Source: Solanum dulcamara
Lineage: Eukaryota; Streptophyta; Magnoliopsida; Solanales; Solanaceae
Direction: 5' to 3'
DNA length: 64,000 nt
NCBI RefSeq assembly: GCF_947179165.1
Contig: NC_077243.1
Span: 45,896,501 to 45,960,500, forward strand
In this document: one piece after another, positions 11,501-23,896 of the stretch
Layout: each line of letters begins with the position of its first letter
How positions within the stretch are numbered: position 1 is the first letter of the stretch
The notes under the pieces: model-generated
Database searches by the model: none
Told to the model about the DNA's origin: nothing
Seen by the model: the letters and a program-made list of their open reading frames with translations, nothing else
Translations under genes and position numbers: made by a program

Positions 11501-11907
11501 CGGAAGTGCTTCACTGTCCTGGAGCCTAATTTTTGATACTGGTCATTTAATATACATATTTATTTATTGAGGGGTACGGCGGGGGCCTTGTCCCGCCATA
11601 TGATGCAGTTATTACTCTTAGAGGTCTTTAGACATGTATATGTGGGTTATTTGTAAGTTTGTTTCAGTTGTGCTCGTATGACGTATTGCAAATGTTTTCG
11701 TGGTATGGCAGCCTCGTCGGCTCGCGTGCCCTTTCTTGTTATGATACAGGTGAATGAGGCTATAGGTTCCTGAAAAAAGGTTTTGACCCATTGGGGTTTA
11801 TATATAGCATCACATCACACATGGTGCAACTTAAGGTTAGCTGATAGATACGCATAAGGGGGTCCAAGTCAGACCCCAGTTGCGGCCTACGGGATTGGTT
11901 CATGACA
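8570..11907 (+). repeat. E2 3' LTR, complete (about 3.34 kb)
   Basis: It starts TGTTACACCCCACACTCTCG right after the polypurine tract and ends GGTTCATGACA. The same family as LTRs G, H and I. Upstream of a TATA-like TTATATAC (9079-9086) it has repeated AGTAGGTGATGCA units and degenerate CACATG/CATGTG boxes (about 8940-9060), the probable U3 promoter. The 10680-11240 part contains spaced CCGAGTCCC...GGGCCGG-type motifs, which are expanded in E5. ORFs in it are short and unrelated to proteins. Confidence 0.88.
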
Positions 11908-13265
11908 AAAATAGGGTGTCTAGCCTTTATTTTATAGAAACTTTACTTATACGAAATGTGGGGTTGTGTGGCTTCAACCAGAAGCAACCCTACCCCATTT
12001 AGAAAACATTTAGGCCCTGCAACAATACACCACACCCCTGCAGCAGCACCTCACACTAACAACACTTTACTTAGACGACAATTCAACTATAACGACTACA
12101 ATTTGGATTGTCTCCAACACCATGCATTCCTATCCCATTTTCATGTTTCCATCCACCAAAAAGGCCTATAATACACTCCATAATAATACCATAAATTCTA
12201 AATTTAAAAGAGAAACCTTACCTTACCCGAATTTGGCCAAAACTGCCAAATTGCAACTCGAAACTTCTCCAACTGTGCTGAAATTGAGCGGGCTTTTGGT
12301 GTTACTTCTCCGCTGACCCAAAGTGATATTTTATGTTATCAAATACCATTATATATCCGTGGTACACCTCAAGTAATTAATTTATGCAATGAAACTCGTA
12401 GGATTACCTTGGCAGCCCCAAACCCGTAGCTCCTCTTCTTGCCCTCTAACGTTTTTCTCCTCTTCTTTCTTATTTTTCTAGGTGTAAAGCTGAAGGAATA
12501 ACTCCGTAAATATCGTAAGATACATATATACATATTCATGTGGTTGATTAACACCGTAGATAATTAATTCATGGAGGAAAATTGAAGAACTTACCTTTAA
12601 TTTCTCAAAACCATGGTTGCCTTTCTTTTTGTTCTTTCACGTTTTTCCTTTTCTTAGGCTGCTGAAGTTTTGGCTAAGAACTAAAGTTCTTAGTCATAAT
12701 ACATACATATGTTGGGTGGTTTAGGAAGTGACATATGTCATCCTCTAAGGGTGACATGTGTCATCTTCTAAGGGTGACACGTGTCTAATACTTATTGGAC
12801 CACCATAACTATGCAACTACTTAGGGGCTGCCACGTGGCAGTGGGGTTCAACCCCACCCCCAAGCAGGCAGGTGGGTCACCTCCTTGCTTGAGGTTCTTC
12901 CACATATCACTATCTTATTGGCTGGCTCATTTCATCTTGTTCCCTTTCCTATAGGTTCGTAATCTCATCCTATTTTAAGAGCCTATATAATCTATGCTAC
13001 ATAAGCTTAGTATGTCCTTAAGTAGCTCAAGTGTATTCGACTTCTAAATTAGTAGCTTACTTAGGTAAACCAAGTCCTACGACTCATTTCTTGGCCTCCA
13101 ACCCATTCCAGATTCTCACGACTCTATTTCCAACCTTCCCTCTCATGGGGTATCGCATTATTCTTTCCTTAAAGTTGTTTGAGGTGTGTGGATAGTGGGG
13201 GTATTATGTCCACTTTCAAGAAGACTAAGAACACATTTTAAGGTTCAAAAGTGTAGGGTGTAACA
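11908..13265 (-). repeat. LTR E, 5' part only (minus strand)
   Basis: Read on the minus strand, it starts TGTTACACCCTACACTTTTG at 13265 and follows the common LTR order: GTGACACGTGGCAG-like promoter boxes near 12740-12840, then a G/T-rich region. It stops at 11908, where E2's 3' LTR begins. It cuts the gag of E3 at 13265/13266, so it probably inserted into E3 and was later interrupted or truncated at the E2 junction. Its missing half is not in the window. Confidence 0.75.
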
Positions 13266-13802
13266 AATTAATGGCTACGTTACGTAGCCGATATAAAGCC
13301 AACTCAATAGACTCAGTCTTAGAAGCGCTAATTATCCTCAACATATGCTACACCTATTGAATAAGCTCTTGTAGGTCATCCCCAAGTCTTGGCTCATAGA
13401 ACTATGGGGGTTACAAGTCAAGAAGTCTCGAACCCTTAAACTATAATGTTTATCCGCATAGTTAACCCCTAATTCATGCCTGCGAGCCTTCCCTGCTGCT
13501 AATCTGGTCAGTAACTAAACTGTATCTCTCATAGCCCTATCCTCCGCCCCTGGTTGTAGAGCTAGACGCTTAGGTACTAGGGCCTCAGGAGCTAGCAGTG
13601 GGGCCACCCCTTGATCTGCAGTTGTTCTTGCTCTGATCTCCTTTAGAGGTGGTGGTGTAGCAGAGCTCACTGACTGAAGTATAATCTTCGGCATGGATTG
13701 GGCATGGGCCCTAGTAACTCTTCGGGTCTGGCTAGTCTCTCCGGCTACTAACTTTCCCTTCTGGAGAACTGTTGCTTTCTTTGGAGGCATTGCTATAAAC
13801 AT
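13266..13802 (-). pseudogene. gag pseudogene (N-terminal part) of E3
   Basis: The start is about 190 nt after the primer-binding site. MFIAMPPKKATVLQKGK is a basic N-terminus; the second Met (MPPKK) fits gag starts. A proline/alanine-rich linker follows. After a TAG at 13515-13517, where CAG (Gln) is expected, LLTRLAAGKARRHELG and SLRVRDFL continue, matching the Ty3/gypsy gag 'LL..L......RVRDFL' region. A frameshift then leads to ASKTESIELALYRLRNVAIN, the conserved 'ETESVELASYRLRDVA.NWY' motif. More TAG stops lie between. The end at 13266 is the LTR E junction. The identification as gag is firm; function is lost. Confidence 0.87.
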
Positions 13803-13978
13803 AGTAATTTGTAAGGGGGAGATTATCCTGATAATATATTTCTATCGCACGCTCTAGAATAAAAAGGAAAGATAATATCCTCAATATCTCGTACCTTTTT
13901 ATTTATAGATATGGTGCACAATACACCGATAAACATGACTCTACTAGACACGGTCTATAAACACTCTAAGGATGAACT

Positions 13979-13990
13979 GCTATGATACCA
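13979..13990 (-). promoter_or_regulatory. E3 primer-binding site
   Basis: The plus strand reads GCTATGATACCA, i.e. TGGTATCATAGC on the minus strand, one mismatch from the tRNA-iMet site. It is 4 nt from the LTR end. Confidence 0.8.
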
Positions 13991-13994
13991 CTTT

Positions 13995-16768
13995 TGTCAG
14001 GACCCAACCCCATAGGCCTTGACTAAAACCCGAGTTGGACACTCATATACATATCTGTTAGACATCATCAAACTGAAACCAAACACAATATAGAGACTTT
14101 GTGAAAACATTATGTCACCTCTAGCGTTATATATGTATCAAGGTAACCTATCTCCTGAGGAGTCACAATTAAATAAAACATCATACACACCACCCACACA
14201 TACAATATCCCAAAACATATATATACGCAAGCCGAGAAGGCTGGCATTATGAATGGGAACATCCAAAATATAAGTCATATAAACACAACTAAACACACAT
14301 ACACACCACCCACACATATGTCTACAGACTTCTAAGAGTATCATCAGTATCATATGGTAGAATAGGGCCCCATTGTACCCCTCAATAAATATATATATAC
14401 ATCAAAAAGGATTTGTACCAAAAGTCTAGGCTCTAGTGGTTAGTACTTGATATGTATTGTGTATCTAAAGAATGAAATACAATAAGAAAGATCATAACTG
14501 AAATAGAGAGTCCAGGATACAAGTATGATAATCAAGAATTCATTGTACCTTTCCCTCATGAAACAAATCGTGCATATCATTATCATATACCGTACCCATC
14601 CCATTATGGGACTGGATGCTATAATTGTATCATCATATTATCATATCATCATATACATATACCATACCCAGCTCTCTAGTAAGGGACTCGATAAATAAAG
14701 TCGTGTACACATATACCATACCCGGCACTCTAGTGAGGGACTTAATGGATAATGTAGTAAAATATGCGTGATAACATACCTAGCCCATCATGGAACTTGG
14801 TGAAAGATGTAATAAAGTTGTACACGATAACATGCCGGGCCCGGGACTCGGTAAAAGATCTAATGACAGTATCCACGATTAAAGTAGTGAGTAACGATAT
14901 GCATTTAGATCATCATTTGAGGCTTAATAGATAAGTAGGCTCTGTACTCTTTGAAAGTCATTATGAACTATATTAAATAAAGCCTCAGGGATCATAGATA
15001 CGTATCAAGATAAAGCGAGACAGCTTATGAAATTTAAGGACATTAATCATTATAGAGTCTTTAAGAATAGGGACTTTCACATACCAACTATTGTCCAATG
15101 TATAGAAGACTCAAGGGCAGTAGCTCAACTACTTTATGAGTTTTAACTTCAAGAAGTGAATAAGAGTCATGAATCATACTAGGAACCGATGAATGGAATT
15201 ATCCCAAAGCTCATATGATATTTCACTTATATCTAAGACATGCCAAAAGAAAGAAGGGATAGCTTTACATACAATAACTCGAGTACCCAACAACCAACAA
15301 TCATGGCTAGAAGTACATCAACAACAATAATAATATATGAAGTCTATGCTAACATTGCTAACCCATGAGAGGGTTACCATAATATATATTACATACCTAG
15401 TTCAAGTCATTACACAAATTAAAAGAGCTTATCAAATTATAATCGACAATCAGTAACAAAAACATAGTAGACACACAATAACCAAAACTATCATTTTGTA
15501 CTTTACCATTTATTCATACCAACAAACTATCCATAACCCAATAGGATAAATATATAATCTCTCTTTCTGCTCTACAGCAATAAGATCTATGAAAACATGC
15601 TTGGTGCTTCCATTACTAAGATTAACACAATTTATACTTATGATCCGTCTGTTGATAGCACGTTACACTCAAATAATAACAAATTCTAAGAAATCATGTC
15701 AAAAAGAAATGAATAGTCTTCACATACCTTGAATTTGAGCTTAAATTTCCTTACATAAATAATTCATCTTCAATTATTGATCAAATATGAGATTATCATA
15801 TATATATATATCTATATATATTTCTTCAACATATCTATTATTTTCAGTAAAAGTGAATTAATTTTTCAATCCATAAGTATATACAAATAATTGTGTAGTA
15901 GCTAAAGAAAAATGGGTTTTGAGGACTTGCTTAAGTTAATTACAATTATATTCCTCATTTTGATTTATTAACTAAAGCTGATTAAAGGTGTCAACGTATT
16001 GAGTATGATATGTGGCACAATATGAAATTGTTGCTACTACCTGCTTCCACGTGCAACTGAGGTTGTAGTATCAAAATATAAATATCTCACTATATATATA
16101 CACACACACGTAGATATTACGTAGGTTCGCGGTAAAATATATATACTTTATGAATTTACATGTGTCCACCCTTTGGACATGTGTCCATTTGTTGACATGT
16201 GTCCAACTATCATCCACACACCACTCGGATTCTGCCACATGTCTTGGTGGGGACCTCTTAGTGGTCTAATTAAGTTAATTAATCATAATTAATCACTAAT
16301 CCCACTTAATAATCTAATTATTGTTAATTAATCCTTAGTCTCCATTAATATTTCTAGACCAAATAAAATTTCTAACCAATTTGTGTATTAATTCAAATTG
16401 GGAATAAAAGTTTGTATCTCATATCCCGGAATAATCCTGTCCATTACTTTTGGAAAATAGGTGCATCACCTCCTTAATTCCTACCACAAGTTTGTAAGTA
16501 GTTACATCACCTACTTGCCCTTTTTATTTAAAATGCAGTCCACATATTCTAAGTAGGTTGATTACTATGACAAATTATTTGGCCTTTCAAATCCTTCCAA
16601 ACCTATTTCAAACCATCACTACTCACATAGAACTAGTCTATGAAAAATATGGAGCGTTACATTCTCCCCTCCTTAGAATTATTGATAACATCATGGATAA
16701 CATGGATCACATGGAAACTTTAGAGGAGCTTAAATACGTTTCAATCTACAAAAGTACGAGATATAATA
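13995..16768 (-). repeat. E3 5' LTR (LTR C, about 2.77 kb)
   Basis: The minus-strand end is ...GGGTCCTGACA. The minus-strand start is a decayed version of the LTR D start: TATTATATCTCGTACTTTTG against TGTTATACCCCACACTTTTG. Both share the stretch with ATCCATGTTATCCATGA. It is diverged and AT-rich, so it is probably one of the older insertions. ORFs in it are noise. Confidence 0.75.
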
Positions 16769-18864
16769 AAATTACTGTAAGATATTGTGTTATGTTCTTA
16801 CATTTTTTTTAAAAAGAATTGATTGCAATGTATCGAGGATAAAGTCACCAAGTAGCACATTTTCTTGTCAATCTATATATAACTTAAGCAAATTTTAAGA
16901 TTTAATGAATCTATATATAAAAATAGTTCAACACTAACATCATTAGTAAAATGCTCATTCAATTATTAATAAAGGGAGAATGGCATGAGAAAGTTACGAA
17001 ACATAAGGATTTGAAGAAGATAAAATAAAAATTAATAGTTATAATTATCTAAGGTATGATGATGTTCCATTTTTGAACCATCTCAAGTCTTTCATCATCC
17101 TCATCACTAATCATAGTGATTTTATTCTTGCAAAATAAAATATTTTTTTTGAAATCGTCAAAAGAATATCAAGCCAACATAGGTAAGAAACTCCAACCAA
17201 ATTCAAATACAAATTGAATTTAATTTATATATTTAGCTAATAAATCACATAAAAAGGGACCATTTTAATAATTGCTATAACAAATGAACAGAAAAGGGCT
17301 AAATTATGTGTATTAAAAATATTGAAAGATGACATACATCACTGTCATAAAATTCTTCTGAATTTCTCCATTTCTCTATCAGTTTCTTCTTCTTCGTTGT
17401 TGCATTGGAGAAGATGGTGGTTATTTTCCTCCAATCACAAAAAATAATTTTAGATCACGCAATTAAGGAAAAAGGCATATAAATATGCATTACAATATAC
17501 TTCCTCTCAATTCTCTTTTAGGATCTATCAGATTTTTGTTTATGTGATTTTTATTTTTGCATATGTTTGAATTCTCACTTTGAAGAGTTGAGTTCAAGAA
17601 AAATGTGAATAATGGAGTCAAGAGTAGTATTTTTGCAAAGACGTGGGTTATAAGGTTTAGATGACTTTTAGGGATAAGGTTAGTTATTTTTTGAATTTTA
17701 AATTTAAATTTAATTATTTAGGTATTTTGTCATGACTAATTGTGAGCCTTTTTTTTGAAGGACATGGGTTCTCTTTTTTTTTGGGGGGGGGGGGTGAGGA
17801 GCGGGGGATTTACAGGGTTTTTTCTGTATTTTTAAATAAGGCATGTTATGTGGAGATACTGATTTTTATCAATGAGTATACAATATATATTTTTTTTATT
17901 TTGAAGCATTATCCTATAAAAGTACCAAATAAAAGTACCAAGTGTTTGAACAAAAACATATATGTAATACGTTGATTTTTAAAATTATTTAGCTGTTAGT
18001 GAAAATTCAAAATAAAAAATTATCTCAAAATTATTTTGTAAGTCTTATATAGGAAAGTATATAAGGATCAAGTAGCACATCAAATTAGGAAAATAACTTT
18101 GAATAATATTATTTAATTAATTTGCGATGGATTCAAAATGTAAAACTAACTCCATATATTTGAATAATTAATGTAACTATGCATGTGAACTTCTAAGTTA
18201 GTGGGGTAAAGATTGTGTAGATTAGTTTTAATTTATTTAGTTTATTTTTAAAAAAATTGTTGTTTTTTGTCTTTTCTATTTGTTTTTTCTTAATATTTTC
18301 AAATTTCAAATTTTTTGAAGCTTTTTTCTACACACATGATTAAATTTGATTATGTCACTTGGTTGAATATTATGTAATTATGTAGATGTCTTCCTTTAAT
18401 AGTGCTAGACAGGTATAGAAAATATGTTTCTATAACGAAAGTTTATCCATAAAGAAGACATTTTTACTCAGAAGTGTGAAAAAACAATTTTTTTTGTTTT
18501 TGTTTTGATTTTATTTGTGTGACCAACTAAATTAAGTGATAGAAAGTTTTAGATTTTGAGAAGATGTGGGATTGTGGGATTAGTTTTTAGCCGCAGGCAT
18601 ACTCACATAGAGAATGATGTTTTTGGGTCTTCTTCTTCTCCAAACTCCAAAGCACAAAGAAATGATAGATTAATTATCATCGGAATAAATCGAGTAAAGA
18701 AAAAATCAACATTAATAGATTTACCAAAAAAAAATAACAAAATTACTTAAGAAAATACCAATACATTTTCAATACCTGCCTTCATCAAATCTGAAGCATT
18801 TATCAAAAACAAACATGAAGATATACAGTACAATCTTGAAATTTATGTTGAATCAGGTTAAATG
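16769..18864. other. AT-rich non-LTR island between two outward-facing elements
   Basis: No LTR family similarity is seen. It is very AT-rich with a T9G12 run at 17774-17794. A CT-rich stretch (TTCTTCTTCTTCG, about 17385) precedes an ATG at 17414 that opens only about 17 codons. The ORF 18556-18750 (64 aa, with SSSSPNSKAQRNDRLIIIGI) and a following 36-codon open stretch ending at about 18857 have coding-like composition but match nothing I know. It is possibly the old target DNA, a gene fragment or a decayed DNA transposon. I cannot decide. Confidence 0.4.
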
Positions 18865-21800
18865 TGTTATACCCCACACTTTTGTACATGGGAACATTTG
18901 TTTGGTTCCCTAAAATTTGCCATGTGATCCATGTTATCCATGACGTTACCAAATCATCCGAAGGACGGAGCCCCATATTTTGCATAGACTAATTCTATGT
19001 GAGTAGTGATGGTTGGAAATAGGTTTGGAAGGATGTGAAAGGAGTTGGAGGCCAAATAATGAGTCGTGGTAATCGACCTACTTGCTTAAGCTACTGGTTT
19101 GGATGTTTTACAAAATTAAGCTACTTGAGTACATGTCAGCTTAAGTAGCAAGGATCACATAGGTTCTTAAAGTGAGATGAGATTATGAACCTACGAAAAA
19201 GAGTAAGTAGATGATGCACCTACTTAGAATGAGTAGGTGATGCACCTACTAAAGTGGACCCCACCAAGATACGTGGTAGGAACTGGTTGGACCATGGAGG
19301 GGATGGACGTGTAGAAGCTGGACAAGTGTCACCCTTGGGGTTGGACACGTGTAAGAGCTGAAAATGTGTCACCCTTATGGGCTAACATGTGTAACTCTCA
19401 AGGGTGGTGTATATAGGTCTAAACTCATGACTAAGAGCTCATTGTTTGCTCATTAGTCTTTTTCCTAACTTAGAGAAAAATAAAGAGTAGAGAAACTTTG
19501 AACTTCAGCCATGGCTAGCTAAACTTGCAGCTCAAATTAGTGATCTGAACCTAATCTTTACAAAGTAATTCCACCCTTAGAAAGTCTACAACAACGTGGG
19601 CTGATCCTAGGAGCAGTAACATCGAGTTAATCGAAGCCATCAACTTCACCCATGTTGAGTAGCCAAGTTGCTAAGGTAGGGTTTCTTCTTTTCAAATTGG
19701 AGTCAATGATTTTGTAATGGAGATATTACTTTGTATTAAGTGGTGTTGGAGGTAAGAAAATTACATAGATATTGTTGACTTTGTAAATGGACAGAATTAA
19801 AGTTGTTCTAGTTGGATTAAAGTTTGATTAGTGTTATCATTATTATGGTAGTATATTTGAAGGTAATTTGTGTATGTTGAAGGGATGGAAATATAAAATT
19901 ATATACATTACTATTGAAGGGTGTTGAAAACCGTGAAGTAGCTATTTTGAAGTAAAAAGGATGAATCAATTTTAATTAACGTTATGATTGTTGTTGTCAT
20001 ATGTGGATGAAGGAATTAGATGAAATTGAAATGAGAAAACCCCATAATTAAGTATTGGTGTTCAAACGGGAAGAATCAAAATTTGCGTAAATTAATTGGG
20101 TTGATTGTTGTTTTGCTATTATGATTATAGAGAATTGTATAAGTTAATGTTGACTTTCCATTTGGGTCGTGTTAGGGGGCTGTTTTGGTACGTTGTTATT
20201 CTTGTTGAGCTTGGAGGATTCATAGTAGCTAAAGTTACATGTTGTGTTGCATGTTGGCTGAGCTGTTGTGTTAAAGGGTTATGATCAAATGTTATGTGTG
20301 GGCTGATTTGGAATAGCATGCGGACTGTCCTGCGTGTTTTCGAGTCTTGGCTCGAATAGCCTCGATATGATATAGTACATGAATGTGTGGGTATTGATGT
20401 TGGCTTAGTTATTAAGAAGTTGATTTAAATATAAGGGAAATGTCGCCTAATTTTCTAGAAAGGAGTTACTAACGTTAGAATATGTTTTGGACCTTCACGT
20501 AACTTAAGCTTAATTCTTGATATCTTAATATAGGTTGAGACACTTTGGGCAGCGTATACGTGTCGTGTGACGAATAAGCGCTAAAGGTATGTAAAGCTAT
20601 CCCTTATTTCTTTTGACATGTCTTAGATATAAGTGATATATGATATGAACTTTGGGGTAAATCCATTCATAAGCTCCGAGTATGATTCATGACTCTTATT
20701 CACTTCTTGATGGTAAAACTCTTAACGTAGTTAAGCTATTGCCCTTGAGCCTTCTATATGTTGAATAGTAATTGGATGTATAAGCTCATATTCCTAAAGA
20801 CTCTATGATGACAAATATCTCTGATATCATGAGTTGTTTCGTATTATCTTGATACATGTCTATGATTTTTGAGGCTCCATTTGATATGGTCCATAGGGAC
20901 ATTCAAAGGGTATTTACTATGATTATCGCCTTTAATACTCAAGTGCGAGTTTATTCTACTTATTCTATTGAGTCTTAGATGATGATTTAATTTGCATATG
21001 GTTACTCGCTACTCTGCTTATATATACCGTTAATACATCTTTCACCAAGTCCCGGGCTGGGTATGTTATTGTGCACAACTTCACTACATCTTTACCAAGT
21101 CCCTCACTAGAGGGTCGGTTATTGTATAATATATGTATATGATGATATGATGATGCAATGATATGGTTATAACACCGAGTCCCATAATGGGTCTGGTATG
21201 GTATAAGTGTACACTACTCTATTCACCAAGTCCCTTGCTAAAGGGCCGAGTACGGTATATATATACATATGGTGATATAATGATATAATTGTAACATCGA
21301 GTCCAAAGACGGGCCGGGTACAATATATGATGATGATATGCATGACTTCATTTTATAAGATGCAAGTACAGTGATTTATTAATTATTATACTTATCTCAT
21401 GACACCTTATTTCAGATATAATCTCCTTCGTGGTATTTTATGCTTTATCTACTAAGTACATCTTTCGTGCTGCCCCCCTCTATTCGGAGGGCTGAATTTT
21501 ATTCCTGTAGGTATAGACATTCATTTCGGGGATCTGCCAGCTTAGGACTTTCCACTCAGCTATTTTAGAGTGCTCTATTGTACCGAGCCTAGATTTTTGG
21601 TATTAATCTTTTTGATATATATATTCGTTTATTTAGGGGTACGACGGGGGCTCTGTCTCGCTATATGATACATTTGACACTTTTAGAGGTTTGTAGACAT
21701 ATGTGTGTGGGTTGTGTGTAAGTTTTGTTAAGTTGCGTCTATACTATGTGTTGTGAATATTAATATGAAATGGCAGCCTTGTCGGCTTGCATGTCCTTTT

Positions 21801-21991
21801 ATGATGTGATTGGTGATGACTCCTCAGGAGAGAAATGATAGGGATATATTTATATGAAGACTTTATGACCCATTGGAGTTCTTATGCAAGTTATCATATT
21901 GTTCGTAGTTCAGCTTGACTACATCTAATAGGTATGTATACAGGGGTCTAGGTCAGACTCCAGTCACGGCCTACGGGGTTGGGTTGTGACA
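18865..21991 (+). repeat. E4 5' LTR (LTR D, about 3.13 kb)
   Basis: It starts TGTTATACCCCACACTTTTG and ends GGGTTGGGTTGTGACA. AGTAGGTGATGCACCTACT repeats and ACACGTGT/ACATGTGT boxes precede GTATATAGG (about 19200-19415), the probable promoter. At about 21045-21330, CCAAGTCCC/CCGAGTCC...GGGCCGG motifs recur at intervals of 60-120 bp. Near the 3' end are GTACGACGGGGGC and GGCAGCCTTGTCGGCTTGC, shared by all LTRs here. Confidence 0.85.
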
Positions 21992-21995
21992 AAAG

Positions 21996-22007
21996 TGGTA
22001 TCAGAGT
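21996..22007 (+). promoter_or_regulatory. E4 primer-binding site
   Basis: TGGTATCAGAGT lies 4 nt after the LTR end; it matches tRNA-iMet at 11 of 12 positions. Confidence 0.83.
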
Positions 22008-22206
22008 AGTTCATCCTCGGATTATCTACAGACTATCTCTAGTAGAGTCTTGTTTATCGGTGTATTGTGCATCACATCTATAAATAGGAGGCTACAGGAC
22101 ATTTAGGATATTATCCTTTCTTTTTTTAAATCGTGCGATAGAGCCTGAACCTAGGAAAGATTATTTCAAACCTTTTTTCCTGTAGGTAGGTGCAGATTTT
22201 TGAAAG

Positions 22207-22413
22207 ATGAAAAGGCCAGCTACAGATAGTGGGGGTGTGGAGAAGGCCTCCAGGGTAAATTCGGAATCTCAGGCTCCAAGACCGAGTAGGAGGAGCCTTA
22301 ATAATTCTATTGAAACTGACCCCTCGGAGGACCCAGCGACAATTCCCCAAGAGTTTTTGATATCCAGGGAGGTGGTCCCTGAATCCATACCATCTACTCT
22401 TGTGACATGACAC
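22207..22413 (+). pseudogene. Possible gag N-terminal fragment of E4
   Basis: The ORF of 68 codons starts MKRPATDSGGVEKAS and ends SIPSTLVT. It begins about 200 nt after the primer-binding site, as gag does in E3. It is hydrophilic and Ser/Pro/Glu-rich like poorly conserved gag N-termini. There is no conserved gag core, because LTR F inserts 90 nt further on. I assign it by position more than by sequence. Confidence 0.42.
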
Positions 22414-22504
22414 AACATTAGGTCGGCTACCCCGGTAAGTGTTACAGAATATTCTAGCCCCCTATCTTGGTCATCTTTAAACCAGGAGTTACCTGGTTAT
22501 CTAT

Positions 22505-23896
22505 TATTACACCCCATATTCTTGAGTTCGGAATGTCCCTTAAGCTTCTTAGAAGTTATCAAGTGAGTCGGATAATCTACAGCACTATCAAACGACTCTA
22601 AGGAGGGGAGAATGTGGTAGCCCATTGTAAAGAAGGTTGGAAATAGAGTCAGGAGAATCCGGAAAAAATTGGAGGCCAAGAAATAAGTCGAAGGACTTGA
22701 TATACTTGAGCTATTTGAGTACAAATTACATAGGCTCTTAAAATAAGACAAGATTACGAACCCACGAGAAAGAAAAAAAAAGGACACGTGGCAGCCAATG
22801 AGGGAGTGACACGTGACAGCCAATGAGGGAATGACATATTGAAGCACCTCAATCAAGAAGGTGACCCAACTTCTTGGGTTCAAGTAGGTGACCCACCTGC
22901 TTGGGGGAGGTGGGCCCTACTGCCACGAGGCAGCCCCCACCTTGCTTGCATGGACATGGTGGCCCAATAGGGGATGCACACGTGTCCCCCTTAGGGGATG
23001 ACACATTTCACCCCTTGGGACCACCCATATAGGTGTATATGTTTTACATACTTGAGTTTTATCCCTTAAACTTCAGCATCAATAAGAGAAAACAAACCCT
23101 AATTTGGAGAGAAAAGTGTGGCGGCCTAGGAGAAAAAATCAGGTACGTTCTGATTTCGCTTCGTAAATTAATTATACAGTATATAACACTATGATATGGA
23201 GGTATTATAATTATAAAATCATGTCTTGGTGTAGCCAAAATGGACAGAAAACAGTCCACACAGTTTCAGCACGACTAAAGAATTTCCGAGGTGTAATTTT
23301 GGCTAGTTTTAGCCGATTTCGGGTAAGGTAAGGCTTCTCCTTTAAATTTGGACTTTATGGGGTTTTTATGTAGTGTATTATATACCTTGTATATTGCTGG
23401 GAGTATAAAAAAGTAGTGGAAATGTTCGACGGAGAATCAATCAAAATTGAAGTCGTCGTAGTTAAATTGTAGTCGAAATGAGGCGTTGTGTGTATGGAGG
23501 CTGATGCTGGTTTTATGGTGTGTGTTTCAGGGTATAAATGTGTCCTAAAATAGGTGGGGGAGCTTCTGGTTTCAGCCACACGACCTCCTCTTCGTACAAT
23601 TTAAGGTTTTACCAAATGGAAACCAAAAACCCTATTTTGGTACCATAGTTTGAGCGAGTCGTTTGGAGTTGTATTTTGTAATATTGAGGTGAATTAATTG
23701 TATATTTACTACTAGTTGTTGTTGTTCATATGGTTGTTGACACTGTGGCCGAGTTGGAATCTCGTGGATGTAGAAGTTATAGAGGAGGTTTTGCCCAATT
23801 TTCGTTAACTCTTTAACTAGTTAAAGAACTAGTCGAGAAAGCGAGTGAAGGGTTGAGTTCTATAAATACTTATGTGTAGACTAAGGTACTGGAAAG
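22505..23896 (+). repeat. LTR F, 5' part
   Basis: It starts TATTACACCCCATATTCTTG (TG mutated to TA) and follows the common LTR order: AAGTCG, CAAGTAGGTGACCCACCTGC, GACACGTGGCAGCC boxes, GTATATGT, then the G/T-rich region and ACTAGTTAAAGAACTAGTCG. It ends at about 23896, at a junction with an integrase fragment. It interrupts E4. Confidence 0.75.

Larger units (their letters stand above)
4080..11907 (+). mobile_element. Element E2: non-autonomous Ty3/gypsy-derived LTR retrotransposon
   Basis: The order is truncated 5' LTR (4080-5101), tRNA-iMet primer-binding site, non-gag leader, 5S rRNA-like segment, integrase remnant, hairpin, polypurine tract, and complete 3' LTR (8570-11907). The internal domain is about 3.5 kb and contains no gag, protease or reverse transcriptase that I can recognise, so it could move only with proteins supplied by another element. 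It is the same family as E5 and E7, judged by the LTR start TGTTACACCCCACACTCTCG and the internal order. Its 3' LTR directly abuts half of another LTR (11908-13265), so it probably inserted there. Confidence 0.85.
13266..16768 (-). mobile_element. Element E3: 5' end of a gag-bearing Ty3/gypsy element
   Basis: On the minus strand the order is 5' LTR C (16768 to 13995), primer-binding site (13990-13979), short leader, and gag pseudogene (13802 to 13266). The element ends where LTR E has inserted. Unlike E2, E5, E6 and E7, it has gag at the expected place, so it represents the autonomous type of organisation. The remainder of the element is not in the window. Confidence 0.82.
18865..22504 (+). 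mobile_element. Element E4: 5' LTR plus leader and start of gag
   Basis: The LTR (18865-21991) is followed by a primer-binding site, a 200-nt leader and a short gag-like ORF, then cut at 22505 by LTR F. It is the same family as E3 by the LTR start and by the matched distance from primer-binding site to gag start. E3 and E4 point away from each other across the AT-rich island. Confidence 0.78.

Noticed and set aside
11956..12171. 71-codon ORF in LTR E
   Set aside because: It lies in the inverted LTR fragment, where a His/Thr/Pro-rich frame arises from CACACC-type sequence, as also seen at 37413, 42451, 51161 and 59852.
17742..17975. ORF of 77 codons with a Gly run (FFLGGGGEERG)
   Set aside because: It is created by the T9G12 run in AT-rich DNA; no domain and no context support it.
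22126..22413. 95-codon minus-strand ORF overlapping the E4 leader
   Set aside because: It is antisense to the gag-like ORF and primer-binding-site leader, with no similarity to gag or pol.
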